A stretch of DNA of 24,115 bases, taken from the IMG/VR virus record IMGVR_UViG_3300010413_000167, positions 1 through 24,115 of that record. One strand, given 5' to 3'. The notes below the pieces were generated by a model. The model was not told the origin of the DNA and searched no databases. It was given only the letters and a program-made list of their open reading frames with translations. The translations under genes and the position numbers were made by a program. Source of the stretch: a virus. Below, piece after piece: positions 1 through 7,157 of this stretch. Position 1 is the stretch's first letter, and every line of letters starts with the position of its first letter.

Positions 1-1411
1 GGTGGACCTCAAGCACCGCGAAGTAGTTCGTCCCGCTCGACAGGGTGATCTGGTTCGAGCCGGTGAACATGCACCGAACGAACTTCCTGCTGCTGATCGT
101 GTTCCCTGTGAACTCCTCGAAGACCGAGTTCGCACTCACCGGTTCGGACTCGGCGAGCGCCGATCCGGTGGGGGTGCCGTTCGCTCCGAACGTCCCAGTG
201 TGAGCGTAGATCCTCGCGACGTACCACCCCTCCGCTTCCTCCGTTGTGAGCGGTTGCCAGACCCACGCGGAGAACTCCGCGATCTCGTTCCCATCGCCAG
301 CGAACGATTGCCCAACAGCGTTCCTCCCGGTCCCAGATGTTCCGGCACCGGACGGGTACGAATCAGCCAGCGGGGTCTGCAGTGTCGGCCCGGTGGCAGG
401 GGTGCCAGTGTGCAAGCCGAGCCAGATGTCGGGCTGTTCCGGCATCGCCACGCCGCCGACGAGCCAGTCCATGATCTCGTCGTTGTCCACCATCCCCGAG
501 GCGATCGTGCTGGAGTAGATCCCAATGTCGATGTCACCGGCTGCAAAACTGACGGTATCGCCGCTCCCCACCGCCGTTCCGGTGACCGTGCAGTAGATGA
601 GGCAATTCCCTTCGCCGCGATCCTCGTGGTCAAAGATGCCGACCCCGACGATCGTCCCCCAGCTTCCGGTCGCTTCGGGGAACGCCACCAGAAGGTCGTT
701 CGACACGTACCCTCCAGACGACGCGGTGAAGGTGATTCCCTCGCGGGCGTATCCGTTCCCGCTCGGCTCGATGCCCTCTGCGCTCTCTGACGGCAGCGTC
801 GTGAACAGTCCGAGGAACATCTCGTCTCGCTTGATGAAGACCCGGAACGAGTAGTCGGTCGCCGTGGAGTACCACGTCCCACCCTGGTAGTAACACCCGT
901 TCCCGGCGAGGCTCGTGCTCGTCTGGTAGACGGCATAGACCTGCGTCCCGGTGTAGGCTCGGTAGACCTTGATCACCGCGACGTAGTTCACGTCCTGCGT
1001 CAGCGTGATCTGGTTTGCTCCCATGAACCGGAACCCGATCGTGACCTGGGTGGAACTCAGGGTGTAAAGCTCGACGACCTCCGAGTATGCGAGCGGCGAG
1101 CCGGTGGGCTTCCCAGACGAGCCGAACGTCCCGGTGTGAGCGTAGATCTCGCACCGGATATCACCCTTGGAAAGCGTCGAGAGCTTTTTGATGTCCACCT
1201 CGACGCGATCCAGCGTCTGTCCAGTGCCGACAAAGGTCTGACCATAGGACGAGATTGCGGTGGGGTGGTCCCAGCAACTGACGTTCGAACTCGTCGTGTT
1301 CGGCGTCATGTCATAGCAGGGCGTCCTCCCACCGTTCGTCCGGCTCGTTCGACCGGACCATTCCTCGGCGATCAGCTGTTCCGCGAAGTCGGTCAACGTA
1401 GCACTCGACAC
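1..1411 (-). CDS. Large modular tail fibre / receptor-binding protein (partial, runs off left edge)
   Basis: An open frame of 470 codons starts at GTG 1411, with GGAGG four nt upstream, and reaches the edge without a stop. It is a mosaic. A choice-of-anchor-R-like beta domain (about residues 56-150; GQTF...IYAHTGTFGSSGKPTGSPLA) is followed by a fibre domain like the whole small upstream protein (197-299). Then comes a copy of that protein's N-terminal helix (308-341), and a second choice-of-anchor-R-like domain (about 366-470; GQSF...IYAHTGTFGANGTPTGSALA). IYAHTGTF recurs at residues 89-96 and 401-408, 312 apart. The C terminus is outside. Role in host adsorption is inferred. Confidence 0.88.
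   Translation of the reverse strand, partial: MSSATLTDFAEQLIAEEWSGRTSRTNGGRTPCYDMTPNTTSSNVSCWDHPTAISSYGQTFVGTGQTLDRVEVDIKKLSTLSKGDIRCEIYAHTGTFGSSGKPTGSPLAYSEVVELYTLSSTQVTIGFRFMGANQITLTQDVNYVAVIKVYRAYTGTQVYAVYQTSTSLAGNGCYYQGGTWYSTATDYSFRVFIKRDEMFLGLFTTLPSESAEGIEPSGNGYAREGITFTASSGGYVSNDLLVAFPEATGSWGTIVGVGIFDHEDRGEGNCLIYCTVTGTAVGSGDTVSFAAGDIDIGIYSSTIASGMVDNDEIMDWLVGGVAMPEQPDIWLGLHTGTPATGPTLQTPLADSYPSGAGTSGTGRNAVGQSFAGDGNEIAEFSAWVWQPLTTEEAEGWYVARIYAHTGTFGANGTPTGSALAESEPVSANSVFEEFTGNTISSRKFVRCMFTGSNQITLSSGTNYFAVLEVH
2..316 (-). repeat. Fibre beta-module, copy 2
   Basis: Residues from about 366 to the window edge of the left-edge protein, in the same orientation as copy 1 at 962-1246. The aligned blocks are VGQSFAGDGNEI, IYAHTGTFG, GTPTGSALA and GSNQITLSSGTNYFAV. 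The module may be incomplete because the window ends. Confidence 0.8.
962..1246 (-). repeat. Fibre beta-module, copy 1
   Basis: Residues 56-150 of the left-edge protein. It shares GQ(T/S)F, IYAHTGTFG, G(K/T)PTGS(P/A)LA and NQITL with copy 2 at 2-316. The DNA around IYAHTGTF (1124-1147) differs from copy 2 (188-211) at only one or two bases, so this core is unusually well kept. Confidence 0.8.
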
Positions 1412-1424
1412 AAGACCTCCAATA

Positions 1425-1454
1425 TGGCGCACCCCCGCATCTGGGGGTGCGCCA
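1425..1454 (-). terminator. Strong hairpin before the large fibre gene
   Basis: A perfect 12-bp stem (TGGCGCACCCCC / GGGGGTGCGCCA, loop of 6 nt) lies in the only sizeable gap of the left part. On the minus strand it follows a GTTTTTTG run and is followed by TATT and GGAGG, the ribosome binding site of the next gene. Without a U-run behind the stem it is not a classical terminator. It may reduce or time expression of the fibre gene or protect the upstream message. Confidence 0.6.
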
Positions 1455-1472
1455 ACAAAAAACTTTCCGCAC

Positions 1473-1868
1473 TCAGTCCAGAGTGATCGTCAAATCAGTC
1501 GTGGCGAATTGTGCGGAGTCCCCGTTGGAGAGTGTCCGCGCCGTGGTCAGGGACGCAAACGCGAGCAGGTTGCCCGACGACGACGCATCCCAGATTCCGA
1601 ACGCGACGACTTCGGTCCAGTTCTCGGTGGCCGGCCCGAACGTCAGGGTCGCCGTGGGGTTGAGCGTCTGCCCGGTCCGAACGAAGGTCGTGACCTGTTG
1701 CCGGGAGTACCCAGCGTTGCTGCACTCCGTTCCGCCGGTCCCATCATCTGCAGATGGGATGACGGTGAACAGTCCCACGTACCATGCTGTTTGCCGAGTC
1801 GGTGCGGCGCCGGATGTGAACACCCAGTCAAGAATGTCCTCTTCGATTTGATTCACAAGATTTGCCAT
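1473..1868 (-). CDS. Small tail-fibre-type protein
   Basis: This 131-residue protein resembles a widespread small beta-structured phage protein often annotated as tail fibre. The N-terminal helix (LVNQIEEDILDWVF) is followed by WYVGLFTVIPSA, FGPATENWTEVVAFGIWDAS, then SGNLLAFASLTTA and a closing FATTDLTITLD. A homologous domain occurs inside the next protein (about residues 197-299), and its N-terminal helix is echoed there too (about 308-341). ATG at 1868 has AGAGGACA upstream. The small protein may co-assemble with the large fibre. The strong hairpin at 1425-1454 separates the two genes. Confidence 0.85.
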   Translation of the reverse strand: MANLVNQIEEDILDWVFTSGAAPTRQTAWYVGLFTVIPSADDGTGGTECSNAGYSRQQVTTFVRTGQTLNPTATLTFGPATENWTEVVAFGIWDASSSGNLLAFASLTTARTLSNGDSAQFATTDLTITLD

Positions 1869-1914
1869 TGTCCTCTACCTCCATGTCCTGTCGTTAACAA
1901 TACGTGACCAGTCG

Positions 1915-2178
1915 TCACAACACTTTTCCCGCCTTGCCAGCAACCCACTTCCCGCCAACCCAAATGGTAAGCGTTCCAAGGATAATCCCTGACCATGTCG
2001 TTTCAGAGATCACGGCCTTGCCGATCACGTCGAGCCCGCGAAAAATGGTCGCAATCAGGTCAGACCCGATCATCGTCCAAAACGTCCTGCTCGCGAGCTT
2101 CGGCGTCAATGCGATGTCGGCAACTTTTGCAAGGATCGTTTCTGCCGACTGCGATGCGCTTCCAGTTGTCCCGGTCAT
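1915..2178 (-). CDS. Small membrane protein, holin candidate
   Basis: This 87-residue protein, MTGTTGSASQSAETILAKVA, has an amphipathic N-terminal region and a hydrophobic segment at about residues 59-81 (WSGIILGTLTIWVGGKWVAG), with a weaker hydrophobic stretch at about 33-55. Its C terminus is basic. One or two membrane passages next to an endolysin make it a reasonable holin candidate. ATG at 2178 has AGGAGG seven nt upstream, one of the strongest sites in the window. It lies inside the previous small gene in another frame. No family is recognised. Confidence 0.68.
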   Translation of the reverse strand: MTGTTGSASQSAETILAKVADIALTPKLASRTFWTMIGSDLIATIFRGLDVIGKAVISETTWSGIILGTLTIWVGGKWVAGKAGKVL

Positions 2179-2254
2179 CTTTCAACCTCCTTGTCCGGTC
2201 CTCGATTTCCTCGACCCATGCATCAGATAGCTCGCGGGCGAGGCGGGTCGGCAT
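2060..2254 (-). CDS. Small charged helical protein, overlaps the next gene
   Basis: This 64-residue protein, MPTRLARELSDAWVEEIEDR followed by TRRLKDD, is helical and charged, with no transmembrane segment and a CKSC pair near residues 42-45. ATG at 2254 overlaps the upstream stop as TGATG and has GGAGG eight nt upstream. Its last 119 nt are also coded, in another frame, by the following 87-residue gene, so only the first 25 codons are free. Both could be real. Alternatively this frame is expressed mainly to couple translation to the next gene. Confidence 0.5.
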   Translation of the reverse strand: MPTRLARELSDAWVEEIEDRTRRLKDDRDNWKRIAVGRNDPCKSCRHRIDAEAREQDVLDDDRV

Positions 2255-2565
2255 CAGTTCCACCTCCCGGTATTCCCAGACTCAAACCCATCGATGAAAA
2301 GAATGCCAGCCGGTGGTTCGCCGCATCGTTTGACCAACACCCCATCGAGCCACCACTCGTGCGCCACAGGATGACCCTCGGATGTCTCGTCTGCGATCCC
2401 CGGACCGATGTAATAGCCTGACGCCGACGAGGTGTAGGTGGGCTCTGGAGAGTCGGTCGGCGGCGCGTGTGAGTAGTACGAGGTGAGGATGACGTGATGC
2501 ATCCCCTCCGGGATTGCGAGCGGGCACGAGAGAACGAGAGCGGCGAGCAGCAACGATTTCATCAT
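2254..2565 (-). CDS. Exported protein with signal peptide and FESGNT motif in the lysis cassette
   Basis: This 103-residue protein starts MMKSLLLAALVLSCPLAIPEG, a clear signal peptide. The Cys in VLSC is at about the right place for a lipobox, but the -2 Leu is atypical, so lipidation is uncertain. The C terminus ILFIDGFESGNTGRWN carries the DGFESG(N/D)T..W motif seen at the ends of exported proteins in several Gram-negative phyla. Its place straight after the endolysin is where an outer-membrane spanin (Rz1-like) usually sits. It starts at ATG 2565, overlapping the amidase stop as ATGA, with GAAGG nine nt upstream. I do not know its function. Confidence 0.72.
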   Translation of the reverse strand: MMKSLLLAALVLSCPLAIPEGMHHVILTSYYSHAPPTDSPEPTYTSSASGYYIGPGIADETSEGHPVAHEWWLDGVLVKRCGEPPAGILFIDGFESGNTGRWN

Positions 2566-3107
2566 GTGAGCCATCCTTCGATGCCTTGGGCAATGGCATC
2601 AGCCTGGATTCGGAGAAAACGGTCGTCCCTGAGCAACTGCTCCTCACGATGATTTGAGATGAAGGCAACTTCAACCAACACCGCAGGCATAGGGGTCTTT
2701 AATAACACGGTGAACCGACCCTCTTTGTCGCAGTCGTGGTCTGCCCAGTCACATCGGAACCTTCGTTGTTCGGACGAGTGCCGGACGACAGATTTGAAAA
2801 TGGAGGTTGCTAGAGCATCGGCGGTCGTGACCCCTGGGCTCGTCCAGATTTCGAATCCCTCCGCTGAAGGGTTGTCCTCAACTGAGTTGCAGTGCAGCGA
2901 AATGAAAGCATCCGCCTCGGGGTGCAACCGGGCCCGGTGGGTTGTCGACAAATAAGAGTCATTGACCCTGGTCATGTAACACTTCCCTCGCGGGAAAAGG
3001 TCGGCCAAATGATAGGCGAGCACGAGGTTGACATCAGCCTCTCTCGTGCCAGCGGGCCCGATTGCCCCTGGATCGCTGCCGCCGTGACCTGGGTCGATGA
3101 TGAGCAC
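2562..3107 (-). CDS. Endolysin: N-acetylmuramoyl-L-alanine amidase (Amidase_3)
   Basis: This 181-residue amidase cuts the bond between muramic acid and the stem peptide to release virions. Zinc ligands and catalytic residues are visible: H8 in IDPGHGG, E23 in READ, H72 in ISLHCNSVE, and E146 in VEVAFISN. It has no signal peptide and no C-terminal wall-binding domain, so it is a catalytic-domain-only enzyme of the kind common in phages of Gram-negative hosts and must be released through a holin. The start is GTG at 3107, with GGAGG four nt upstream. The stop overlaps the next gene start as ATGA. Confidence 0.95.
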   Translation of the reverse strand: MLIIDPGHGGSDPGAIGPAGTREADVNLVLAYHLADLFPRGKCYMTRVNDSYLSTTHRARLHPEADAFISLHCNSVEDNPSAEGFEIWTSPGVTTADALATSIFKSVVRHSSEQRRFRCDWADHDCDKEGRFTVLLKTPMPAVLVEVAFISNHREEQLLRDDRFLRIQADAIAQGIEGWLT

Positions 3108-3115
3108 GTAACCTC

Positions 3116-3511
3116 CTACTGTGGCACCGGGGGTGGTTTCCGGCCAGATGTCTCTTCGACCACAATCTGCAGCAAAAGGGTGTTGTAGTTGATCTGTTTT
3201 TCGAGTGTGTTGATTCTCTTCGAGACATCGGTATCAATCTTGGTCATTACCTTTTGCCGCTCATCGTCAATCTGCTCTTGTGTCGCCTTGTAGATTTTGC
3301 CGCCCGGGGGGAGTACCTCGTTTGAAATCGTGTCCTGGATATGGTGTTCCGATTTGGTGTACATCCACCCCTCGGCGACTATCACGCCACCCCAAACAAG
3401 ACCGAAAAATGATGCAACACCGGCAACCAATGCCATGTAGAACTGCATCGATTTCAAATTGATGCTCCATACCATTTTTGGAGTATCCCCGCTCATGTCG
3501 GTCTTTGTCAT
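3116..3511 (-). CDS. Membrane-anchored coiled-coil protein, candidate holin or inner-membrane spanin
   Basis: This 131-residue protein has a short N-terminal cytoplasmic tail, one strong hydrophobic segment at about residues 24-46 (YMALVAGVASFFGLVWGGVI), then a long, charged, coiled-coil region (about 75-120), ending KPPPVPQ. This N-in/C-out layout is that of inner-membrane spanins (Rz-like) or of some holin-like proteins. It stops (TAG) eight nt before the amidase start. ATG at 3511 has AAGGAG seven nt upstream. A longer frame to 3724 runs through the previous gene and is rejected. It also resembles small membrane proteins that sit beside endolysins without proven function. Confidence 0.7.
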   Translation of the reverse strand: MTKTDMSGDTPKMVWSINLKSMQFYMALVAGVASFFGLVWGGVIVAEGWMYTKSEHHIQDTISNEVLPPGGKIYKATQEQIDDERQKVMTKIDTDVSKRINTLEKQINYNTLLLQIVVEETSGRKPPPVPQ

Positions 3512-3537
3512 CGTCGATCTCCTTGGGTCGATCATCC

Positions 3538-3882
3538 TCAACTCCCCAATCCAATTGTAAGCGGGAAAAACCGTCCGCGAATGGAGACTGCCCCTGCGAT
3601 GTTGATTTTGATTTTGATAGCCAGCCTCGAGCCCGCGCTGCGCGGCCCGAGATCGTAGCTCGTCGTTCGATCGTTGGTGATCGCATAGTAGTTGCTGCCA
3701 CCGTCCGGAGACACGCTCGCCCATCCAGCCGGGTCACCCATCAACACTGCCTCGTCCACAGCTTGGTTTGCAACGAGGTCGAGATCGATGACGTAGTCGG
3801 TGTCCTGCTCATACCCGTCGAGGGGGATCCGGTTCAGCGGGACAGTCATCCCGGTCTTGGCGAGGTAGATCAGTCGGCTCAC
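3538..3882 (-). CDS. Small beta-rich protein, unknown
   Basis: This 114-residue protein is rich in Ile, Val, Gly and Asp (for example MTVPLNRIPLDGYEQDTDYV near the start and AIKIKINIAGAVSIRGRFFP at the C terminus). Two Gly/Asp-rich turns and regular strands suggest a small beta-sandwich. It starts at GTG 3882, overlapping the coiled-coil gene stop as GTGA. No family is recognised. The pairing with a coiled-coil partner just before the lysis genes suggests a small tail appendage. Confidence 0.68.
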   Translation of the reverse strand: MSRLIYLAKTGMTVPLNRIPLDGYEQDTDYVIDLDLVANQAVDEAVLMGDPAGWASVSPDGGSNYYAITNDRTTSYDLGPRSAGSRLAIKIKINIAGAVSIRGRFFPLTIGLGS

Positions 3883-4151
3883 TTGGTCACCCCTGCCGCT
3901 TTGCGGAGTTGCTCCATCGTCATCAAATTACGTTGGAATTCCTGCGCCGCTTCGCTCGATCGTTCGGCATTCCTGCGCCCATGTACCAGAGCCTCTGCGG
4001 TCCTCCGCTGCGCGGCCCGGATCTCGTCGCGGAAGGCATCCATCGATGCCCGCAACTCCTGGTAGGACCGGGTGTCCTCCTCCATCTTGGTCTCGATCCT
4101 CTCGAGTGTTGAGCTGAGTTTTTCGAGCACGTCAGTCAATTTGTCGCTCAT
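3879..4151 (-). CDS. Small coiled-coil protein
   Basis: This 90-residue protein, starting MSDKLTDVLEKLSSTLERIE, is predicted almost wholly helical with heptad-like spacing of Leu/Ile and many charged residues. It has no transmembrane segment. ATG at 4151 has AAGGGGG five nt upstream, which decides the start against a longer frame to 4208 that overlaps the previous gene. The stop overlaps the next GTG as GTGA. It may be a trimeric spacer or tail-fibre attachment protein; function unknown. Confidence 0.75.
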   Translation of the reverse strand: MSDKLTDVLEKLSSTLERIETKMEEDTRSYQELRASMDAFRDEIRAAQRRTAEALVHGRRNAERSSEAAQEFQRNLMTMEQLRKAAGVTK

Positions 4152-4161
4152 CGTGTCCCCC

Positions 4162-5322
4162 TTATCCGTTTGCCATTGGATCGAAGAAATCCGACCAGAA
4201 CACCCCAACAGGAATGCGCGGATAGATGCTGCTCATCGAGACATTGTTACCAATATGGATTTCCGAGGCGGGTGCCGAATCGTAAGGTCGAACCACGCAG
4301 ACCACGTCATTGACCCTCGGCACCTCTGCCTGGATGTACAGGGTTGCCGGGGTCACGTCCATCAGGATGTACGCCGACGACCAACCATGCCACTGCATCT
4401 TGAGGATCTCCTGGGAGAGTTGTCGCGCCGCCGCAGAGTAGTAGAAAGCGTAGTTGATCCCGTGATCGTAACTGACAGGCGTCCCGAGGTAATCGTCGAT
4501 GGGTTGCGTGGCGGATGTCACAAACACATTGTGCCGCCAGGGTGCGACCGGCGGGCGCATCTTGCTTTGCACAATGAAATCGACATCGTCATAGGCGTAC
4601 CCAAAGTTGGTAACCCAAATGTAGCGGGCGCGGCATCTGGCCTGGATTTGCCAGAGCCTCGGACGCAAGTGGTACTCCCACTGGGCATCCTCGTCCATGT
4701 CAAGAAACGCAGGATCGATCCCGCGCCCGTCCCGGTCCCGGATCCAGTACCTACCCGACTCGGTCAAATCGAACGGAGTAAAGAGAATATTGTCTGGAAC
4801 CTCCACTCGGTAGACAGACCCGGCGAGGTAGTGCCACTCGATGTGCGCCTGCTCCTCGAGGGCAGTCCCCCCGAGCGAGGTGACGTTCTCGGGCTCGATG
4901 TAGATCCAGTCACCCGGATTGTCGACCCACCCCCTCACCTCTGTCTGGTTGAGAAGATCCGACACCATGAGATCGTCAGGGTCGGTCGTGGAAACCTGGG
5001 TCGCTGTTTTGAAAACGGCATTGCCAGCTGGCACCTCTGACCAATCATCCCGATACTGATCGTATGCCTTGAGCTTGAGTCCGAACGTGCGGTACTTGTC
5101 TGTGAAATCGAGCACCATGTGGTAGTTGAACGGCAGCGGGTAAGGCTCGGACCGCACATCATCGATCGTGATCATGCATTCGTTCGTTTCAACCTGATTC
5201 GAAACGTAGGATGCCTCTTCCTCGTAATTGGCCTCGACCCACAAAAGACGATCCATCCCCGGTACGACATCAGTCCGGCGGATTGCCCTCGTCCCACCGT
5301 CGAAGGGAGTCACCCCGATCAT
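4162..5322 (-). CDS. Tail-tip/baseplate protein of unknown family
   Basis: This 386-residue protein is rich in Tyr, Trp and Asp, with alternating strands. It has no signal peptide, no transmembrane segment and no enzyme motif that I can see. Its aromatic content (for example HIEWHYLAGSVYRVEVPDN, YDHGINYAFYYSAAARQLSQ) and its place straight after the hub genes suggest a baseplate or adsorption component that touches the host surface. I do not recognise a family. ATG at 5322 overlaps the upstream stop as ATGA. The open frame has codon use like its neighbours and no internal break, so it is a firm gene. Confidence 0.8.
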   Translation of the reverse strand: MIGVTPFDGGTRAIRRTDVVPGMDRLLWVEANYEEEASYVSNQVETNECMITIDDVRSEPYPLPFNYHMVLDFTDKYRTFGLKLKAYDQYRDDWSEVPAGNAVFKTATQVSTTDPDDLMVSDLLNQTEVRGWVDNPGDWIYIEPENVTSLGGTALEEQAHIEWHYLAGSVYRVEVPDNILFTPFDLTESGRYWIRDRDGRGIDPAFLDMDEDAQWEYHLRPRLWQIQARCRARYIWVTNFGYAYDDVDFIVQSKMRPPVAPWRHNVFVTSATQPIDDYLGTPVSYDHGINYAFYYSAAARQLSQEILKMQWHGWSSAYILMDVTPATLYIQAEVPRVNDVVCVVRPYDSAPASEIHIGNNVSMSSIYPRIPVGVFWSDFFDPMANG

Positions 5323-7157
5323 GTGGTCACCAACGTCGCGGAGATCGCGCCCGGAGACACCGAGAACGTCCCATTATCACTTGCCTTGAACGTGAATGAA
5401 TACCCGTCGACCCGAGCCAGAGACGGGACCACCTCGGACGAGATCACAAGACTGTTTCCGGTGGTCGTCCAGGCGACCGCAGGGATCGTGATGTACATGC
5501 CTCGGCGCAGGTTGAGAAGGGGGATTGTCGGCAGAATCTGGATCTTTCTGACCCCATTGTCTCGGACCAGATTTGCGGTTCCGATGACCTTACCAATCTC
5601 CTCGAGTTCCTCCTCCCAGTCCTTCGCGTCGTCCCGATCGGAATCGAGCCCGAGCGGCACATCGTAGATCAACGTCTCACCATAATCACCAAGATCAGAC
5701 GCATGTTCCCCAAGGTCATCCGCTGCCTCGACATCTTCCGGCGCCGCGATGTCGAGTTCGATGAACCCGTCACCGTCTTTGATCTTGACGCGCACCCCGG
5801 TCAACCCGCTGCTCGTGCCGTTGTACTCAATCTGCTTCGGCTCGGAGTACGGACTCTCCGTATCACCGACAACACAGGTCGCCACATACTCGTAGGTGGC
5901 CCCGGTCTCCAAACTTTCCCGATCGGCAAACGATGCATAACCATCGGCCCATCGCGCCGTTTCCTCGTTCAATGCCTCGGCAATCAGAGTCCATTGAATG
6001 ATCTCGTCAGGATTCGGATCCTCGTCCGCTGGCTCGGTGTCCGGCACCGACGCGGGCAAGCTCGAGGTCGGTACGCCGGCAACCGTTTCGACACCGGTCT
6101 CGTCGACCCGCATGTTGAGCCTGATTGGCGTTTCCGGATCGGTTGCATAGATTCCGTAGATGTCGTCCGGTTGTGTCCGCTCCGGGCGCGAAATCAACCG
6201 GCGATAGAGTCGATACTTTTCGGGCTGAATCGGAATTTTGTGGAACCGTGGGAAGGTGATCACCCAGACGGCACCACCACCCTTGACATCGGCTCGCACC
6301 GCATCGGAGATTCCGAACAACGATTCGATGTTTGGTGGGTCGAGCGGAACCGAGATTTCTTCACGACCGGCAACCTTGCTCTCGTACTCCGGTCCCTGAA
6401 CGTCGACCTTCCCGGGTCGAAGCAGATCCTTTTTGACGGTCCACGTAATGATGTGCGACCACGTTTCTTCAACTCGGTGGTCTTCGATCGAAATCTGCTT
6501 CCACATCGTTCGAACAGCGGAATTTTCTTTCTCGATGATTGTCGACCGTTCGAGTGCTTGATCCCAGGTCTGCACCGAGTCAAGCTGCAGATCGTTCTCC
6601 TCATCCTCTGGGGTGGGGTCCGGCCCGCCCGGTGGCTCGCCGCCGAGCTCATCGTCCTCATCGCCCATGCTTGCGAGCAGTTGTCTCCCCTGATCTTTTG
6701 CCAGCTCGATGTCTTCCTCGGTGGGAGCTTTCTTCGTGGAGCTCACCCGGTAGATCACGACACCTTCCCGCACGGTCCGATATGACAACTCGTTCGAACT
6801 CGTCGAAGCATATACAGACGATGACCAGAATACAGTTCTGACCCTATCGACGAGACCCATCGTCGTGCGCCTCGACCGACCCGGCAACCAGAGCCGAGCA
6901 TAGGTGAGCTTGATGTACTCGTCCGGGGGGGAGTAGACCGTGCGGTACTCCCACTCCTCGACCGTGTGAGTGATCTCAACCCCATACTGATTGGTCACCC
7001 ACATTTCACGCTTGACAAGCACCTCTTTACCACCCGGCAACCCGGACCACCACGACTTCGTTCGGACCCGCTCGAGTCCCTCCGAGTACTTCTCGACCGC
7101 TGGGAAATCCCCGAGGTTTTCTTCGGACTCACGGGTGATTGGCAAGGAATTGTTCAT
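5319..7157 (-). CDS. Baseplate hub, C-terminal part, with Fn3-like domain
   Basis: This 612-residue protein begins with a beta region (VKREMWVTNQYGVEITHTVE, DEYIKLTYARLWLPGRSRR) that reads like the second half of a tail-hub. An acidic Gly/Pro-rich linker follows at about residues 166-190 (DEDDELGGEPPGGPDPTPED). A probable fibronectin-type-III region spans about 305-465 (AVWVITFPRFHKIPIQPEKY ... LETGATYEYVATCVVGDTES). The C-terminal part (LNLRRGMYITIPAVAWTTTG) is typical of hub proteins. ATG at 7157 overlaps the upstream stop as ATGA. The frame continues upstream to 7265 but inside the previous gene. The stop overlaps the next start as ATGA. Confidence 0.82.
   Translation of the reverse strand: MNNSLPITRESEENLGDFPAVEKYSEGLERVRTKSWWSGLPGGKEVLVKREMWVTNQYGVEITHTVEEWEYRTVYSPPDEYIKLTYARLWLPGRSRRTTMGLVDRVRTVFWSSSVYASTSSNELSYRTVREGVVIYRVSSTKKAPTEEDIELAKDQGRQLLASMGDEDDELGGEPPGGPDPTPEDEENDLQLDSVQTWDQALERSTIIEKENSAVRTMWKQISIEDHRVEETWSHIITWTVKKDLLRPGKVDVQGPEYESKVAGREEISVPLDPPNIESLFGISDAVRADVKGGGAVWVITFPRFHKIPIQPEKYRLYRRLISRPERTQPDDIYGIYATDPETPIRLNMRVDETGVETVAGVPTSSLPASVPDTEPADEDPNPDEIIQWTLIAEALNEETARWADGYASFADRESLETGATYEYVATCVVGDTESPYSEPKQIEYNGTSSGLTGVRVKIKDGDGFIELDIAAPEDVEAADDLGEHASDLGDYGETLIYDVPLGLDSDRDDAKDWEEELEEIGKVIGTANLVRDNGVRKIQILPTIPLLNLRRGMYITIPAVAWTTTGNSLVISSEVVPSLARVDGYSFTFKASDNGTFSVSPGAISATLVTT

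Noticed and set aside
136-1154. Shorter minus-strand open frames at the left end
   Set aside because: They are in other frames of the 470-codon fibre gene, are Arg-rich with no motif, and lack ribosome binding sites. The continuous frame from GTG 1411 explains the region.
1437-1472. GTTTTTTG run next to the 1425-1454 hairpin as a rho-independent terminator
   Set aside because: On the minus strand the T-run precedes the stem, not follows it; on the plus strand the stem is followed by an A-run. Neither direction gives a classical terminator, so I call it only a strong hairpin.
2282-2674. 130-residue minus-strand frame overlapping the amidase 3' end and the exported protein
   Set aside because: Arg/Ser-rich with no motif, and it runs over two supported genes in another frame.
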